Source: Streptomyces sp. NBC_01716
Lineage (GTDB): Bacteria; Actinomycetota; Actinomycetes; Streptomycetales; Streptomycetaceae
DNA length: 64,000 bases
Assembly (NCBI RefSeq): GCF_036248275.1
Contig: NZ_CP109181.1
Span: 8,432,001 to 8,496,000 of the forward strand
Direction: 5' to 3'
Part shown: in pieces, positions 1 through 8,488 of the stretch
Layout: each line of letters begins with the position of its first letter
Position numbering within the stretch: the first letter of the stretch is position 1
Program-made: the position numbers and the translations under genes
The notes under the pieces: model-generated
Database searches by the model: none
The model's input: only the letters and a program-made list of their open reading frames with translations
What the model was told of the DNA's origin: nothing

Positions 1-140
1 CCCGCCGCCTTCGCGATCGCGGTCAGCGACGCCCCGCCTGACCCGGCGAGGGCCTCGCGTGCGGCGGTGAGGATCCGGTCCCGGTTACCGAGCGCGTCCT
101 TCCGCGTCTTTCTGGGTCGCGGTGCCTCTGTGTCAGTCAT
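1..140 (-). CDS. TetR-family regulator, N-terminal part (cut by window edge)
   Basis: Only the first 46 codons are inside the window. The reading starts MTDTEAPRPRKTRKDALGNR and continues through DRILTAAREALAGSGGASLT, the usual opening of a TetR helix-turn-helix domain (GNRDRIL followed by AIAKAAG). It is divergent from the reductase gene at 246, with about 105 bp between them, and a large inverted repeat lies in that gap. It therefore probably represses the reductase and itself. The ligand domain is not visible, so nothing can be said of the inducer. Confidence 0.8.
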   Translation of the reverse strand, partial: MTDTEAPRPRKTRKDALGNRDRILTAAREALAGSGGASLTAIAKAA

Positions 141-154
141 CCGTCCCGTCCGAG

Positions 155-206
155 TTGAATACCGGAGACCCCTCCGTTATGTTGGACCCGTATCGGAGGG
201 GTCTCC
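155..206 (+). promoter_or_regulatory. Divergent promoter with 13-bp inverted repeat, candidate TetR operator
   Basis: A sigma-70-like promoter TTGAAT (155-160), 17-bp spacer, TATGTT (178-183) reads toward the reductase gene. A perfect 13-bp inverted repeat, GGAGACCCCTCCG at 164-176 and its complement at 194-206 separated by 17 bp, places one arm in the promoter spacer and one near the start of transcription. This suits repression by the divergent TetR protein. It could also fold as an RNA hairpin, but there is no upstream gene on this strand to terminate. Confidence 0.5.
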
Positions 207-245
207 GCTTCATCTTGTCACACGGTCCGCACCATGGAGGAAGTC

Positions 246-1265
246 ATGGCTGAGACAGTTCTGGTCACCGGCGGCAGCGGATACATCGCAGGCTGGTGCG
301 TCACCGAGCTTCTGCGGCGCGGCTACGACGTCCGTACCACCGTGCGCGGCACGCACCGCGAGAAGACCGTCACCGAGGCGGTGTCGAGCGCCGTCGACCC
401 GGCGGGACGGCTGACGTTCGCCGTCGCCGACCTCACCGCCGACGACGGCTGGGAGGACGCCCTCCGCGACGTCACCTACGTCCTGCACGTCGCCTCCCCC
501 CTCGGCGCGAACACGGACGCCTCGGCCGATCTGATCACCCCGGCCCGGGACGGCGCGCTGCGGGTCCTGCGCGCGGCGACCGACGCGGGCGTCAAGCGCG
601 TCGTGATGACCTCGGCCGCCAACGCCGCCAGCCCCTCGTCCTACGCCACCGCCGGCGTGACCGACGAGACCCTCTGGACCGACCCGGACGACCCGACCCT
701 CATCCCGTACCGCCGTTCGAAGACCGTCGCCGAGCGCGCCGCGTGGGATTTCATGGACCGCTGTGACGGGCCCACCGAACTGGTCACCGTCCTGCCCGGC
801 GCGGTGTTCGGCCCCGTCCTCACGACCGACAACATCGGCTCCGTCGGCATCATCGCGCGCATGCTCACCGGAAAGATGCCCGGAGTGCCCCGGATCGGCC
901 TGGAGATCGTCGACGTCCGCGACCTTGTGGACGTTCACGTCCGGGCGATGACCGCACCGGAGGCGGCGGGCCAACGCTTCCTGGCCACGGGGGAGTTCAC
1001 CTGGATGGTGGAGATGGCACGTACCCTCCGCGAGGGACTCGGCGATGACGGCCGCAAGGTGCCCACCCGTCAGATCCCGGATTTCGCGGTCCGTCTCGCC
1101 GCCCGGTTCCGCGACCCGTCGCTGCGCGAGATCACCCCCGCGCTCGGACGTCGCAACCGCCACAGCACGGACAAGGCGCGCCGCGTACTCGGCTGGCAGT
1201 CACGGCCCACACGGCAGACGCTGCTCGACTGCGCCAACAGCCTGATCGCCCATCACGCCGTCTGA
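246..1265 (+). CDS. NAD(P)-dependent epimerase/aldehyde reductase, extended SDR family
   Basis: A 339-residue extended short-chain dehydrogenase of the dihydroflavonol-4-reductase/aldehyde reductase group. It would reduce a small aldehyde or ketone with NAD(P)H in the cytoplasm. The dinucleotide motif GGSGYIAG is at residues 9-16, and the catalytic set is Ser123, Tyr155 and Lys159 (PYRRSK). Length is normal for the family. Start 246 is preferred over the in-frame ATG at 234 because GGAGGAA (236-242) sits just before it. The divergent TetR gene and the inverted repeat in the intergenic region suggest local induction by substrate. The substrate is unknown. Confidence 0.85.
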   Translation: MAETVLVTGGSGYIAGWCVTELLRRGYDVRTTVRGTHREKTVTEAVSSAVDPAGRLTFAVADLTADDGWEDALRDVTYVLHVASPLGANTDASADLITPARDGALRVLRAATDAGVKRVVMTSAANAASPSSYATAGVTDETLWTDPDDPTLIPYRRSKTVAERAAWDFMDRCDGPTELVTVLPGAVFGPVLTTDNIGSVGIIARMLTGKMPGVPRIGLEIVDVRDLVDVHVRAMTAPEAAGQRFLATGEFTWMVEMARTLREGLGDDGRKVPTRQIPDFAVRLAARFRDPSLREITPALGRRNRHSTDKARRVLGWQSRPTRQTLLDCANSLIAHHAV

Positions 1266-1268
1266 TTC

Positions 1269-1892
1269 CTACCTCAAGGCCGCCCCCTGGCCGCTGGAAT
1301 CGCGTGGTGCCGGTGGGAGCGGCGCCTGCCGGGGGCGTGCCTCGAACGCCTCGATGACGTACGCGGCGAACCGCCGGGAAGCCGCGACCTGGGCTTCGCC
1401 GGTCGAGGCATGGATCCCCTTGTTGGCCATCAGCATCAGGATGAGGTCGTCCAGCACGAAGTCGGCACGCAGACGCCCCGCCGCTTTCGCTCGCCGCGCC
1501 AGCTCGGCCACAGCCCTGACCGTGTACTCCCGGCCGCCGACGACATCGGTGGCGGCAGGGAACGCCGACAGGAACGCCTCGGTGAAGCCCCTGTCCCGTG
1601 CGTGCAGCTCACAGATCTTCTCGATCACCAGGCACAGCCCCTCCCACGGGTCCGGTGCGGCGGCCCCCTCGTCGACGATGGTGCGGCACGCCCGCAGCTG
1701 GTCGGCGAAGGCGGCGGCGATCAGGTCCTGTCTGGTCGGGAAGCGGCGGTACACGGTCGCGGGTCCCACCCCGGCGCGCCGGGCGATCTTCCGCGTCGGC
1801 ACGTTCAGGCCCTCGGCCGACAGCAGTTCCCGCGCCGCGCCGAGGATGCGCTCGCGGTTGTCCAGCGCGTCGGCGCGCAGAGTCTGAGGCAT
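1269..1892 (-). CDS. TetR-family transcriptional regulator
   Basis: A 207-residue regulator. The N-terminal HTH is clear (DNRERILGAARELL, then IARRAGVGPATVYRRFPTR), followed by an all-helical ligand domain of usual length. An upstream ATG at 1931 would lengthen it by 13 codons, but that start lies inside a 16-bp perfect palindrome (1923-1938) that looks like the operator, so the ATG at 1892 is chosen. It is convergent with the reductase gene (4 bp apart) and divergent from the PP2C phosphatase, which it may control along with itself. Confidence 0.8.
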   Translation of the reverse strand: MPQTLRADALDNRERILGAARELLSAEGLNVPTRKIARRAGVGPATVYRRFPTRQDLIAAAFADQLRACRTIVDEGAAAPDPWEGLCLVIEKICELHARDRGFTEAFLSAFPAATDVVGGREYTVRAVAELARRAKAAGRLRADFVLDDLILMLMANKGIHASTGEAQVAASRRFAAYVIEAFEARPRQAPLPPAPRDSSGQGAALR

Positions 1893-1922
1893 TCGTCCGC
1901 CATCACTCTCACCTCGCTCAAC

Positions 1923-1938
1923 CGGACGCATGCGTCCG
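1923..1938. promoter_or_regulatory. Palindromic operator between TetR and PP2C genes
   Basis: CGGACGCATGCGTCCG is a perfect 16-bp palindrome, typical in size and symmetry of TetR-family operators. It lies 31 bp upstream of the chosen TetR start and about 105 bp upstream of the divergent phosphatase gene. Autoregulation is the simplest reading. Confidence 0.5.
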
Positions 1939-2044
1939 CTTACGGATCCAGCCTAGAACCCGGTGGCGCGCTTCGGGCTCGCGCGCTCGGTCCGTGCCCG
2001 GCGAGACGGTTCGGCCGCGTCGGGGAATGGTGTATGCAGGAGAT

Positions 2045-3211
2045 ATGCGTAGCTGGTCCGGATTCACGGCTTTCAGGCCCCCGCCGATCGCTGGTGGGGC
2101 CCTGATTCTCGTGCCGCTGACCATCGTCATCGCGGTGCCCTTGATCGATCTCTGGCTGCCCCGGAACCTCCACGTCGCCCCGCTGCTCGTCGTGGCGCCT
2201 ACTATCACCGCGGCATTCGCCGGGCCCCGGCTCGTGGCGGCCATCGGGGGCCTGGCAGTGCTGTCGCAGATCGTCGCGGGCCTGGAGAAACAGGCTCTGG
2301 GCGATGAGCGCGTCGTGCTGGAAGTCGTCTCGCTGGTCGTCGTCTCGGCGCTCGTCACCCTCTTCTGCTATCTGCGCGAACGACATCAGGCGCAGTTGAC
2401 CAGGGCACAACTGGTCTCCGAAACAACCCAGTTGGCTTTGCTGCGGCCACTGCCGCCGCATGCGGGACCGCTCAGCATCGCGAGCGAGTACCGCTCGGCG
2501 GAGCCGGACAGCCGCCTCGGGGGAGACCTGTTCGCGGTCACCCGCACCGAGCACTCGACCCGCTTCCTCATCGGAGACGTCCGGGGCAAGGGGCTCACCT
2601 CCCTCAACGGCACCTCGATCATGCTCGGCGCCTTCCGCGCCACCGCCCACCGGCAGGCACCTCTGCCGGAGCTGGCCGCCTATCTGGAAGGCAGCGTCCA
2701 CTGGGGTCTCGGGGAACTCGACCACGCGCAGGACGAGAGCGGCGAATGGTTCGTCACGGCGCTGGTGGCCGACATCCCGGACGACGAGCAGGCGGTCCAC
2801 GTGGTCAACATGGGCCACCCTCCGCCGCTGATGATCCATGAGGCCGCCGCGACGCCGCTCCTCGTACGCAGACCGGCGCCGCCCCTGGGACTCGGCGGAC
2901 TCGGGGAGGCGTCCTACGTGGAGGAGATTTTCCCCTTCCGCCGTGGTGACTTTCTGCTGCTCTACACCGACGGGGTCTCGGAGGCGCGCGACAGCGAGGG
3001 CGACTTCTACCCCCTCGCCGAACGCGCGGCGGTGGCCGGCCGCTCGGCCGTGTGGTCGGACGGCGGCCCCTCCGCGATGCTCCAGCACCTCTTTGGCGAC
3101 CTGCTGTCGTACGCGGGCGGCGAGCTGGGAGACGACATGGCGATGATCGCGGTCGCCTGGGGCGTACCCGAAAACCCCGCGGGCGCCGCGCGGGCCCCGG
3201 GCCGAGCCTGA
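2045..3211 (+). CDS. Membrane-anchored PP2C-type (SpoIIE-like) serine phosphatase
   Basis: A 388-residue protein with about three or four hydrophobic segments in residues 18-110, then a SpoIIE-type PP2C domain. All metal-binding acids are present: Asp161 (GGD), Asp178 in GDVRGKG, the TDG at 308-310 and Asp363/Asp364 in GDDMAM, so it should be active. Such phosphatases usually dephosphorylate anti-anti-sigma factors or related signalling proteins. No PAS or GAF domain is present; the sensor is the membrane part. The ribosome site AGGAGA is very close to ATG 2045, so ATG 2027 or GTG 2030 are alternative starts. Confidence 0.85.
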   Translation: MRSWSGFTAFRPPPIAGGALILVPLTIVIAVPLIDLWLPRNLHVAPLLVVAPTITAAFAGPRLVAAIGGLAVLSQIVAGLEKQALGDERVVLEVVSLVVVSALVTLFCYLRERHQAQLTRAQLVSETTQLALLRPLPPHAGPLSIASEYRSAEPDSRLGGDLFAVTRTEHSTRFLIGDVRGKGLTSLNGTSIMLGAFRATAHRQAPLPELAAYLEGSVHWGLGELDHAQDESGEWFVTALVADIPDDEQAVHVVNMGHPPPLMIHEAAATPLLVRRPAPPLGLGGLGEASYVEEIFPFRRGDFLLLYTDGVSEARDSEGDFYPLAERAAVAGRSAVWSDGGPSAMLQHLFGDLLSYAGGELGDDMAMIAVAWGVPENPAGAARAPGRA

Positions 3212-3341
3212 AGTCCGCACCATCAGCGCATTTCGGGGGGCGGACCCGGACGCGTTTCCCTAGGCTCTCTGACTGTCGGGCTTTCGGTCCGGCTTTTGTC
3301 GGTCGACCGCCACCATCCGGCGCGGAGGGATCGGGACATTC

Positions 3342-3854
3342 ATGAGCACCATCGAAGTTTCCTCCGACGTGGACGTTCCGGTCCGCGTGGCCTACAACCA
3401 GTGGACGCAATTCGAAAGCTTTCCCCGCTTCATGGACGGCGTGGAACGGATCGACCGGCCGCGGTCCACGATGACCCACTGGGTGACCCGACTGGGGCCG
3501 ATGACCCACGAGTTCGACGCGGAGATCGTGGAGCAGCGCCCTGACGACCGGGTCAGCTGGCGAAGCATGGGGCGGCCCCGCCATTCGGGCACGGTGACGT
3601 TCCTCCGGCTGGCCGAGGACCGCGTGCGGGTGACGCTGCGGATCGACTTCGCGCCGCGCGGATTCGTCGAGCGCTCCGGTGACGTGCTCGGCGTCGTGCG
3701 CCGCCGGGTGCACAACGACCTGAAATCCTTCAAGGAATATATCGAGGGCCAGGGGCGCGAGACCGGAGAATGGCGCGGCGCGATCAGCGGCAGCCATGTC
3801 CGGCCGAATTCAGGACAGAAGAATCCGCACGTCCCCAACTGGCCGACAGGCTGA
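3342..3854 (+). CDS. SRPBCC (START-like) domain protein, cyclase/dehydrase type
   Basis: A 170-residue protein with the START-like fold signature of the polyketide cyclase/dehydrase group. It opens STIEVSSDVDVPVRVAYNQW, with later beta-strand pairs GTVTFLRLAEDRVRVTL and a C-terminal helix (DVLGVVRRRVHNDLKSFKEY). Many actinobacterial genomes carry stand-alone copies near stress or redox genes, and the ligand is generally unknown. It is followed 17 bp later by the molybdopterin oxidoreductase in the same direction, so the two are probably cotranscribed. No catalytic role is claimed. Confidence 0.75.
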   Translation: MSTIEVSSDVDVPVRVAYNQWTQFESFPRFMDGVERIDRPRSTMTHWVTRLGPMTHEFDAEIVEQRPDDRVSWRSMGRPRHSGTVTFLRLAEDRVRVTLRIDFAPRGFVERSGDVLGVVRRRVHNDLKSFKEYIEGQGRETGEWRGAISGSHVRPNSGQKNPHVPNWPTG

Positions 3855-3871
3855 GGCGAAAGGCTATCCGG

Positions 3872-6184
3872 GTGAAGAGGCGACCGGCCAGGGAATCGGG
3901 CGAGAACGAACCTGAGATCACTCCGCCCCAGAAATGGGCGGCGGGCGTTCCCGCCGTTGCTCACGCGTTCAACTACTCACTCGCGGAGGCCTCCGCCCGG
4001 CACACCGCCCTGACGCTGCTGAACCTCAACCAGGTCCGGGGCTTCGACTGTCCCGGCTGCGCCTGGCCGGACCCCGAGCCGGGGAGCCGGAAGCGTAACG
4101 AGTACTGCGAGAACGGCGCCAAGCACGTCAACGACGAGGCGACCACACGGCGCGTCACCCCCGAGTTCTTCCGTCGTCACTCGGTGACCGAACTGGGCGC
4201 CAGATCGGACCTGTGGCTCAACCAGCAGGGGCGGCTCACCGAACCCGTGGTGAAGCGGCCGGGCTCCGAGCACTACGAGCCGATCAGCTGGCACGAGGCG
4301 CTGGGGCTGATCGCCGGCGAGCTACGGAGCCTGGACTCGCCCGACGAGGCCGTCTTCTACACCTCGGGACGGGCGAGCAACGAGGCGGCGTTCGTCCTCC
4401 AGCTGTTCGCCCGCGCCTTCGGGACCAACAATCTCCCCGACTGTTCCAACATGTGTCACGAGTCGAGCGGCGCCGCCCTGTACGAGACGCTGGGCACCGG
4501 CAAGGGCAGTGTGAGCCTGTCGGACATCCACCACGCCGATCTGATCCTCATCCTGGGCCAGAACCCCGGCAGCAATCACCCCCGGATGCTCACCGCACTG
4601 GAGCAGACCAAGCTCAGGGGCGGCCGTATCGTCGCGATCAACCCCCTGCCGGAGGCGGGCCTGCTGCGGTTCAAGAATCCGCAGAAACCGCGCGGTGTGC
4701 TGGGCCGGGGAACCGTGATCGCCGACGAGTTCCTGCAGATCCGCCTCGGTGGCGACCTCGCCCTCTTCCAGGCGCTGAATCTGCTCCTGCTGGAGGCGGA
4801 GGACGCCAGGCCCGGCGCCGTGCTCGACCGGGCCTTCATTGACTCGCACACCAAGGACTTCTCCGACTTCGCCGAGCACATCCGCTCGACCGTCTCCTGG
4901 CCGGACGTCCTCGGCGCCACCGGACTGAGCCGTGCCGGGATCGAGCGGCTGCGGGACGCCGTCCTCGGGAGCGAACGCGTCGTCGTCTGCTGGGCGATGG
5001 GACTCACCCAGCAGAAGCACGCCGTGGCCACCATCCGGGAGATCGTGAACTTCCTGCTGCTGCGCGGCAACATCGGCAGGCCCGGGGCCGGGCCGTGTCC
5101 CGTGCGTGGCCACAGCAACGTACAGGGCGACCGGACCATGGGGATCTGGGAGAAGATGCCCGAGCCGTTCATGGAAGCCCTCGGCCGCGAGTTCTCGTTC
5201 GAACCGCCCGCCGCGCACGGGCTGGACACGGTGGACGCCATCAGGGCGATGCGCGACGGGCGGGTAAAGTTCTTCCTCGGCCTCGCGGGCAACTTCGTAC
5301 GGGCCACTCCCGACAGCCCGGTCACCGAACAGGCGCTGCGCCGCTGCCGTCTCACGGCTCAGATCTCGACCAAGCTGAACCGTACGCACACGGTCTGCGG
5401 CGACACGGCGCTGATCCTTCCCACGCTCGGGCGGAGCGAGAAGGACATCCAGGCGGGCGGCGAGCAGTTCATCACCGTCGAGGACTCGATGAGCCAGGTC
5501 CACAGCTCCCACGGACGTCTGGAGCCCGCCTCCAAACAGCTGCTCAGCGAGGTGGCGATTCTCAGCAGGCTGGCCCGTATGACGCTCGGGGACCGGGTCG
5601 CCGTGCCCTGGGAGGAGTTCGAGGGGGACTACGGAACGATCCGGGACCGGATCGCCCGGGTGGTACCGGGATTCGACAACTACAACGCGCGGGCGATCCG
5701 GCCCGGTGGCTTCCTGCTGCCGAACCCGGTGAACGAAGGGGTCTTCCCCACCGCCGCCGGGAAGGCGCTCTTCACCCGGAACGCGTTCGAGATGCTGGAC
5801 GCGCCCGAGGGCCATCTCGTACTGCAGACGCTGCGCTCGCACGACCAGTGGAACACCGTCCCGTACACCATGGACGACCGCTACCGCGGCATCCACGGCA
5901 CGCGCCGCATCGTGATGGTCAACCAGACCGACCTGGACACGCTCGGCCTGCGCGACGGTGACCAGGTCGACCTGGTCACCGTCTGGCACGACGACATCGA
6001 GCGCCGCGCCGAGGGCTTCCGCGTGGTCGCCTACCCGACCGCCGTCGGCTGCGCCGCCGCGTACTACCCGGAGACCAATGTGCTGGTGCCACTGGACAGC
6101 GTGGCCGACGTCAGCAACACGCCGACGTCGAAGGGCGTCGTGATCCGCCTGGAGCAGGCACGTGAAGGGGCGACGGTCCAGTGA
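3872..6184 (+). CDS. Molybdopterin oxidoreductase, YdeP/FdhF-like alpha subunit
   Basis: A 770-residue member of the DMSO reductase superfamily, of the YdeP-like group often annotated as a formate dehydrogenase-type alpha subunit. The FDCPGCAWPDP motif is at residues 58-68, and the segment DCSNMCHESSG near residue 195 probably supplies the Mo-ligand cysteine. The molybdopterin dinucleotide-binding domain is C-terminal (HGTRRIVMVNQTDLDTLGL onward). The open frame extends back to 3770, but GTG 3872 is chosen: AAAGG lies 8 bp before it and it does not overlap the SRPBCC gene. The true electron donor and acceptor are not evident. No partner iron-sulphur subunit lies nearby. Confidence 0.85.
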   Translation: MKRRPARESGENEPEITPPQKWAAGVPAVAHAFNYSLAEASARHTALTLLNLNQVRGFDCPGCAWPDPEPGSRKRNEYCENGAKHVNDEATTRRVTPEFFRRHSVTELGARSDLWLNQQGRLTEPVVKRPGSEHYEPISWHEALGLIAGELRSLDSPDEAVFYTSGRASNEAAFVLQLFARAFGTNNLPDCSNMCHESSGAALYETLGTGKGSVSLSDIHHADLILILGQNPGSNHPRMLTALEQTKLRGGRIVAINPLPEAGLLRFKNPQKPRGVLGRGTVIADEFLQIRLGGDLALFQALNLLLLEAEDARPGAVLDRAFIDSHTKDFSDFAEHIRSTVSWPDVLGATGLSRAGIERLRDAVLGSERVVVCWAMGLTQQKHAVATIREIVNFLLLRGNIGRPGAGPCPVRGHSNVQGDRTMGIWEKMPEPFMEALGREFSFEPPAAHGLDTVDAIRAMRDGRVKFFLGLAGNFVRATPDSPVTEQALRRCRLTAQISTKLNRTHTVCGDTALILPTLGRSEKDIQAGGEQFITVEDSMSQVHSSHGRLEPASKQLLSEVAILSRLARMTLGDRVAVPWEEFEGDYGTIRDRIARVVPGFDNYNARAIRPGGFLLPNPVNEGVFPTAAGKALFTRNAFEMLDAPEGHLVLQTLRSHDQWNTVPYTMDDRYRGIHGTRRIVMVNQTDLDTLGLRDGDQVDLVTVWHDDIERRAEGFRVVAYPTAVGCAAAYYPETNVLVPLDSVADVSNTPTSKGVVIRLEQAREGATVQ

Positions 6185-6212
6185 ACCGGGACCCGGGTTC
6201 CGGGCGGGCCGG

Positions 6213-6899
6213 CTAGGCCGTTTCGTTTGGATCATTGGGCTGACCGCAGGAAGGTGCCTGCGATGTGGGGTCCGGCCGGGTAGATCGTGGCGGTTTTCTC
6301 TTAGCGGGTGGCAATGCCGTGCCATTGCTTCAGGCGGTTGATGCATCGCTCGACGGTGTTGCGTTGTTCGTATGCCTCGCGGTCGAAGGCTTGTCGGCCA
6401 GAACCGTGTCCGGCCTGGTCCGGGGCCGCCCGCGTGGGCGAGGGACGCGGAGTTGGGCCATCACGTCCGGAAAGGCGGGTGCGTCGCCGGCCTGTCCGGC
6501 GGTGAGAACGAAGGCCAAGGGGCCGGCAGTGGGCGTCGGACGCGAGAGGGGTGAGCGCGCACGATCGTCGAGTCCACCGAGACGGCCCAGTTCAGGTCCT
6601 CGTCAGCATCGGCCTGGGCCATGAGCGCGGTGAACACCCCTTCCCAGGTGCCGTCCACGGCCCACATCAGCAGCCGGCTGCAGACGCCCCGCCGGTTGCC
6701 GTACCGCTCCGGCAGGTACACCCACTGCGAGCCGGTCCGGAACATGAACGCGACCGCGTCGATCACCTGTCGACGGTCACGCCACCGTCCACCCCGCTTC
6801 CGCGACCGGTCCGGAAGTAACGGCTCGATCCCCGCCCACTTCACGTCAGTCAACGACAACCCAGACCAACGATCAGATGATCCGAACGAAACGACCTAG
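6213..6899. mobile_element. IS5-family insertion sequence remnant
   Basis: The element is bounded by imperfect terminal inverted repeats. The left end reads TAGGCCGTTTCGTTTGGATC from 6214, and the complement of the right end reads TAGGTCGTTTCGTTCGGATC. Both ends sit in CTAG tetranucleotides (6213-6216 and 6896-6899), fitting the TA/CTAG preference of the IS427-type IS5 subgroup. At about 0.69 kb it is shorter than a complete copy, because the transposase has internal deletions. It abuts a broken lacI fragment, so it may have helped truncate that gene. Confidence 0.75.
6232..6859 (-). pseudogene. IS5-family transposase, internally deleted
   Basis: The N-terminal part reads well (MSLTDVKWAGIEPLLPDRSR, then the first DDE aspartate in SVDSTIVRAH). 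After that the frame breaks. Pieces recognisable as FVLTAGQAGDAPAFPDV and as REAYEQRNTVERCINRLKQW occur in different frames, separated by two apparent deletions, and a TAA stop falls where the usual sequence is ATRYEKTATIY. It cannot make an active transposase. Identification rests on family memory of the IS5/IS1031-like streptomycete sequence. Confidence 0.8.
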
Positions 6900-6910
6900 G
6901 TCACACCGCC

Positions 6911-7035
6911 CTGGCATCTACGTAGTACGTCGCCAACAGACCGTCCTTGGGCACGCGAAACTTGCGCAAGCACATCACCTTGGCCACGTCTCGGTGCCCT
7001 GGCTGTCGGAGGCGCTGAGTGTGGTCGCCACCGGG
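6911..7035 (-). pseudogene. Decayed C-terminal fragment of a LacI-family regulator
   Basis: On the minus strand this stretch encodes RKFRVPKDGLLATYY and, in another frame, SASDSQ. Both match the intact LacI at 10953-12059 (RKLRVPDDVSLAMYD and SDSQVAETM), and base-level similarity to about 11130-11230 is evident by eye. Frameshifts break it and the IS5 remnant begins directly beside it. It is a relic of a paralogous repressor, not a gene. Confidence 0.6.
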
Positions 7036-7116
7036 CCCAGGGCCCGCTCACTGGGCCCGGCTTCGATCAAGTCACCGCATGCACTTGGCATCTCCTGATC
7101 GAGCACGCAACGCAGG

Positions 7117-8460
7117 TCACATCCGGGTCAGATCTGAGAGGTTCTCGATGTCCTCGATTCGCATCAGCCCGTTCAGCAGGCGGTCGGCGCGCTCGCTACC
7201 CAGTCGCGGCGCCGCGAGTGTGAGGAACTTTTGGTGCACCTCGTCCTCGCTGAGCGGGTTGCGGGTGTTTCCCTTCGCGAAGTCCCGCGTCAGCTGGATC
7301 GTACCTCCGTCCTGGAGAGTGATGTTGATCCTTACTGGTGCGTCCGCTGTGAAGTCCCTACGTGCGAATTCCGTGTCCACGTACGTTCGTACGCGTTGCA
7401 TCAGGGGGCGGACGGAGGGGTGCTGGAGGTACGCCTCGTCGTTGAAGACTTCGAGGGTGGCGCCTCGGAAGATCAGAGCGGAGGCGACGGCGTACTGCAT
7501 GGAGAACTTGGTTTCGGCTGCGCTGGACGGCATCGGGTAGACCAGTTCCTTGTAGGACCAAGGGCTCTGTCCGACGTCGATCGTGACGATGTTCTCAGGG
7601 TCGAGGTTGGCTACCTCGTCGGATTCCAGGAGTGCGTCGATGGCCGGAGCCATGCTCGAGCAGCAGGCATATCGCTTGGTGTGTATGCCCGGATCGAGAA
7701 TGCTCCAGGTTTCGTCCGGGGAGTAGGTAACGGTCTCGGGCGCAAGGCCGCCGAATAGCTGCAGGTAGCCGTCGACACCCTCGATGATCGTGGAGGACGG
7801 ATGCATGCCGACCTCGGCGAGTTCGGCGCTCAGGATGCCTGCCCGAGCAGCCATGCCGCAGTGGTAGGCCTTGACAGGCGACCCGAAGTTGCCTCGGAGC
7901 CCACTCGCTTCGGAGGCCGCGATGCCGAGCGCTGCGGCAACTTGTGCTGTGGGCAGCTGCGCGGCGATGCCGGCGGCAACGCTTGCGCCGAGCGCTCCGA
8001 ATACCCCGGTGGTGTGCCAGCCCTGGTCACTGGTGTAGGGCAGACATCGCCTGCCGATCCGAAACATGATTTCACCGGCGAGGAGATAGGCGCGCAGAGC
8101 GTCTTGCCCGGATCGACCACGGGATTCTGCGACCGCGAATGCCGCCGGCGCCACAGGCGCGGTGGGATGGGCGATGATCGAAAAGTCGTCGTGGTCATAC
8201 GCGTGCGCCGCAGTGCCGTTGTGAAGGGCGGCATACTCTGGTGTTGCCCGGAGCGATGTGCCCAGCACAGCTGAGTCACCGGTCCGGTTTTTCACCGCCG
8301 CGAGTGTCGTGATGCGTTGGGTGTCAGGATGCTGGCTTCCGGCGATCGCCACCCCGAAGTAGTCGACCAGCGCCATTTTCGCTGCTTTGACTGCTGTGTC
8401 GGGGATCTGGGTGAGTTCCTTGGTGGCCAGGTCATCGCAGATGTCAGTCAGGTACGACAT
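7117..8460 (-). CDS. MmgE/PrpD family protein
   Basis: A 447-residue cytoplasmic enzyme of the MmgE/PrpD fold (full family length). Known members include 2-methylcitrate dehydratase, cis-aconitate decarboxylase and iminodisuccinate epimerase; the sequence alone does not choose between them. Family segments visible are YDHDDFSIIAHPTAPVAPAA near residue 90, GWHTTGVFGALGA near 150, and KRYACCSSMAPAIDALL near 270. A strong AAGGAGT ribosome site precedes the ATG. It follows the Dcu-type carrier by 28 bp in the same operon, so its substrate is probably a C4-dicarboxylate or related acid. Confidence 0.85.
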   Translation of the reverse strand: MSYLTDICDDLATKELTQIPDTAVKAAKMALVDYFGVAIAGSQHPDTQRITTLAAVKNRTGDSAVLGTSLRATPEYAALHNGTAAHAYDHDDFSIIAHPTAPVAPAAFAVAESRGRSGQDALRAYLLAGEIMFRIGRRCLPYTSDQGWHTTGVFGALGASVAAGIAAQLPTAQVAAALGIAASEASGLRGNFGSPVKAYHCGMAARAGILSAELAEVGMHPSSTIIEGVDGYLQLFGGLAPETVTYSPDETWSILDPGIHTKRYACCSSMAPAIDALLESDEVANLDPENIVTIDVGQSPWSYKELVYPMPSSAAETKFSMQYAVASALIFRGATLEVFNDEAYLQHPSVRPLMQRVRTYVDTEFARRDFTADAPVRINITLQDGGTIQLTRDFAKGNTRNPLSEDEVHQKFLTLAAPRLGSERADRLLNGLMRIEDIENLSDLTRM

Positions 8461-8488
8461 GATGACTCCTTTCTCGCGTGGCGTTGGG

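Noticed and set aside
1940..3223. 427-residue minus-strand open frame opposite the PP2C phosphatase
   Set aside because: The plus strand carries a complete PP2C active site; the minus reading is unstructured.
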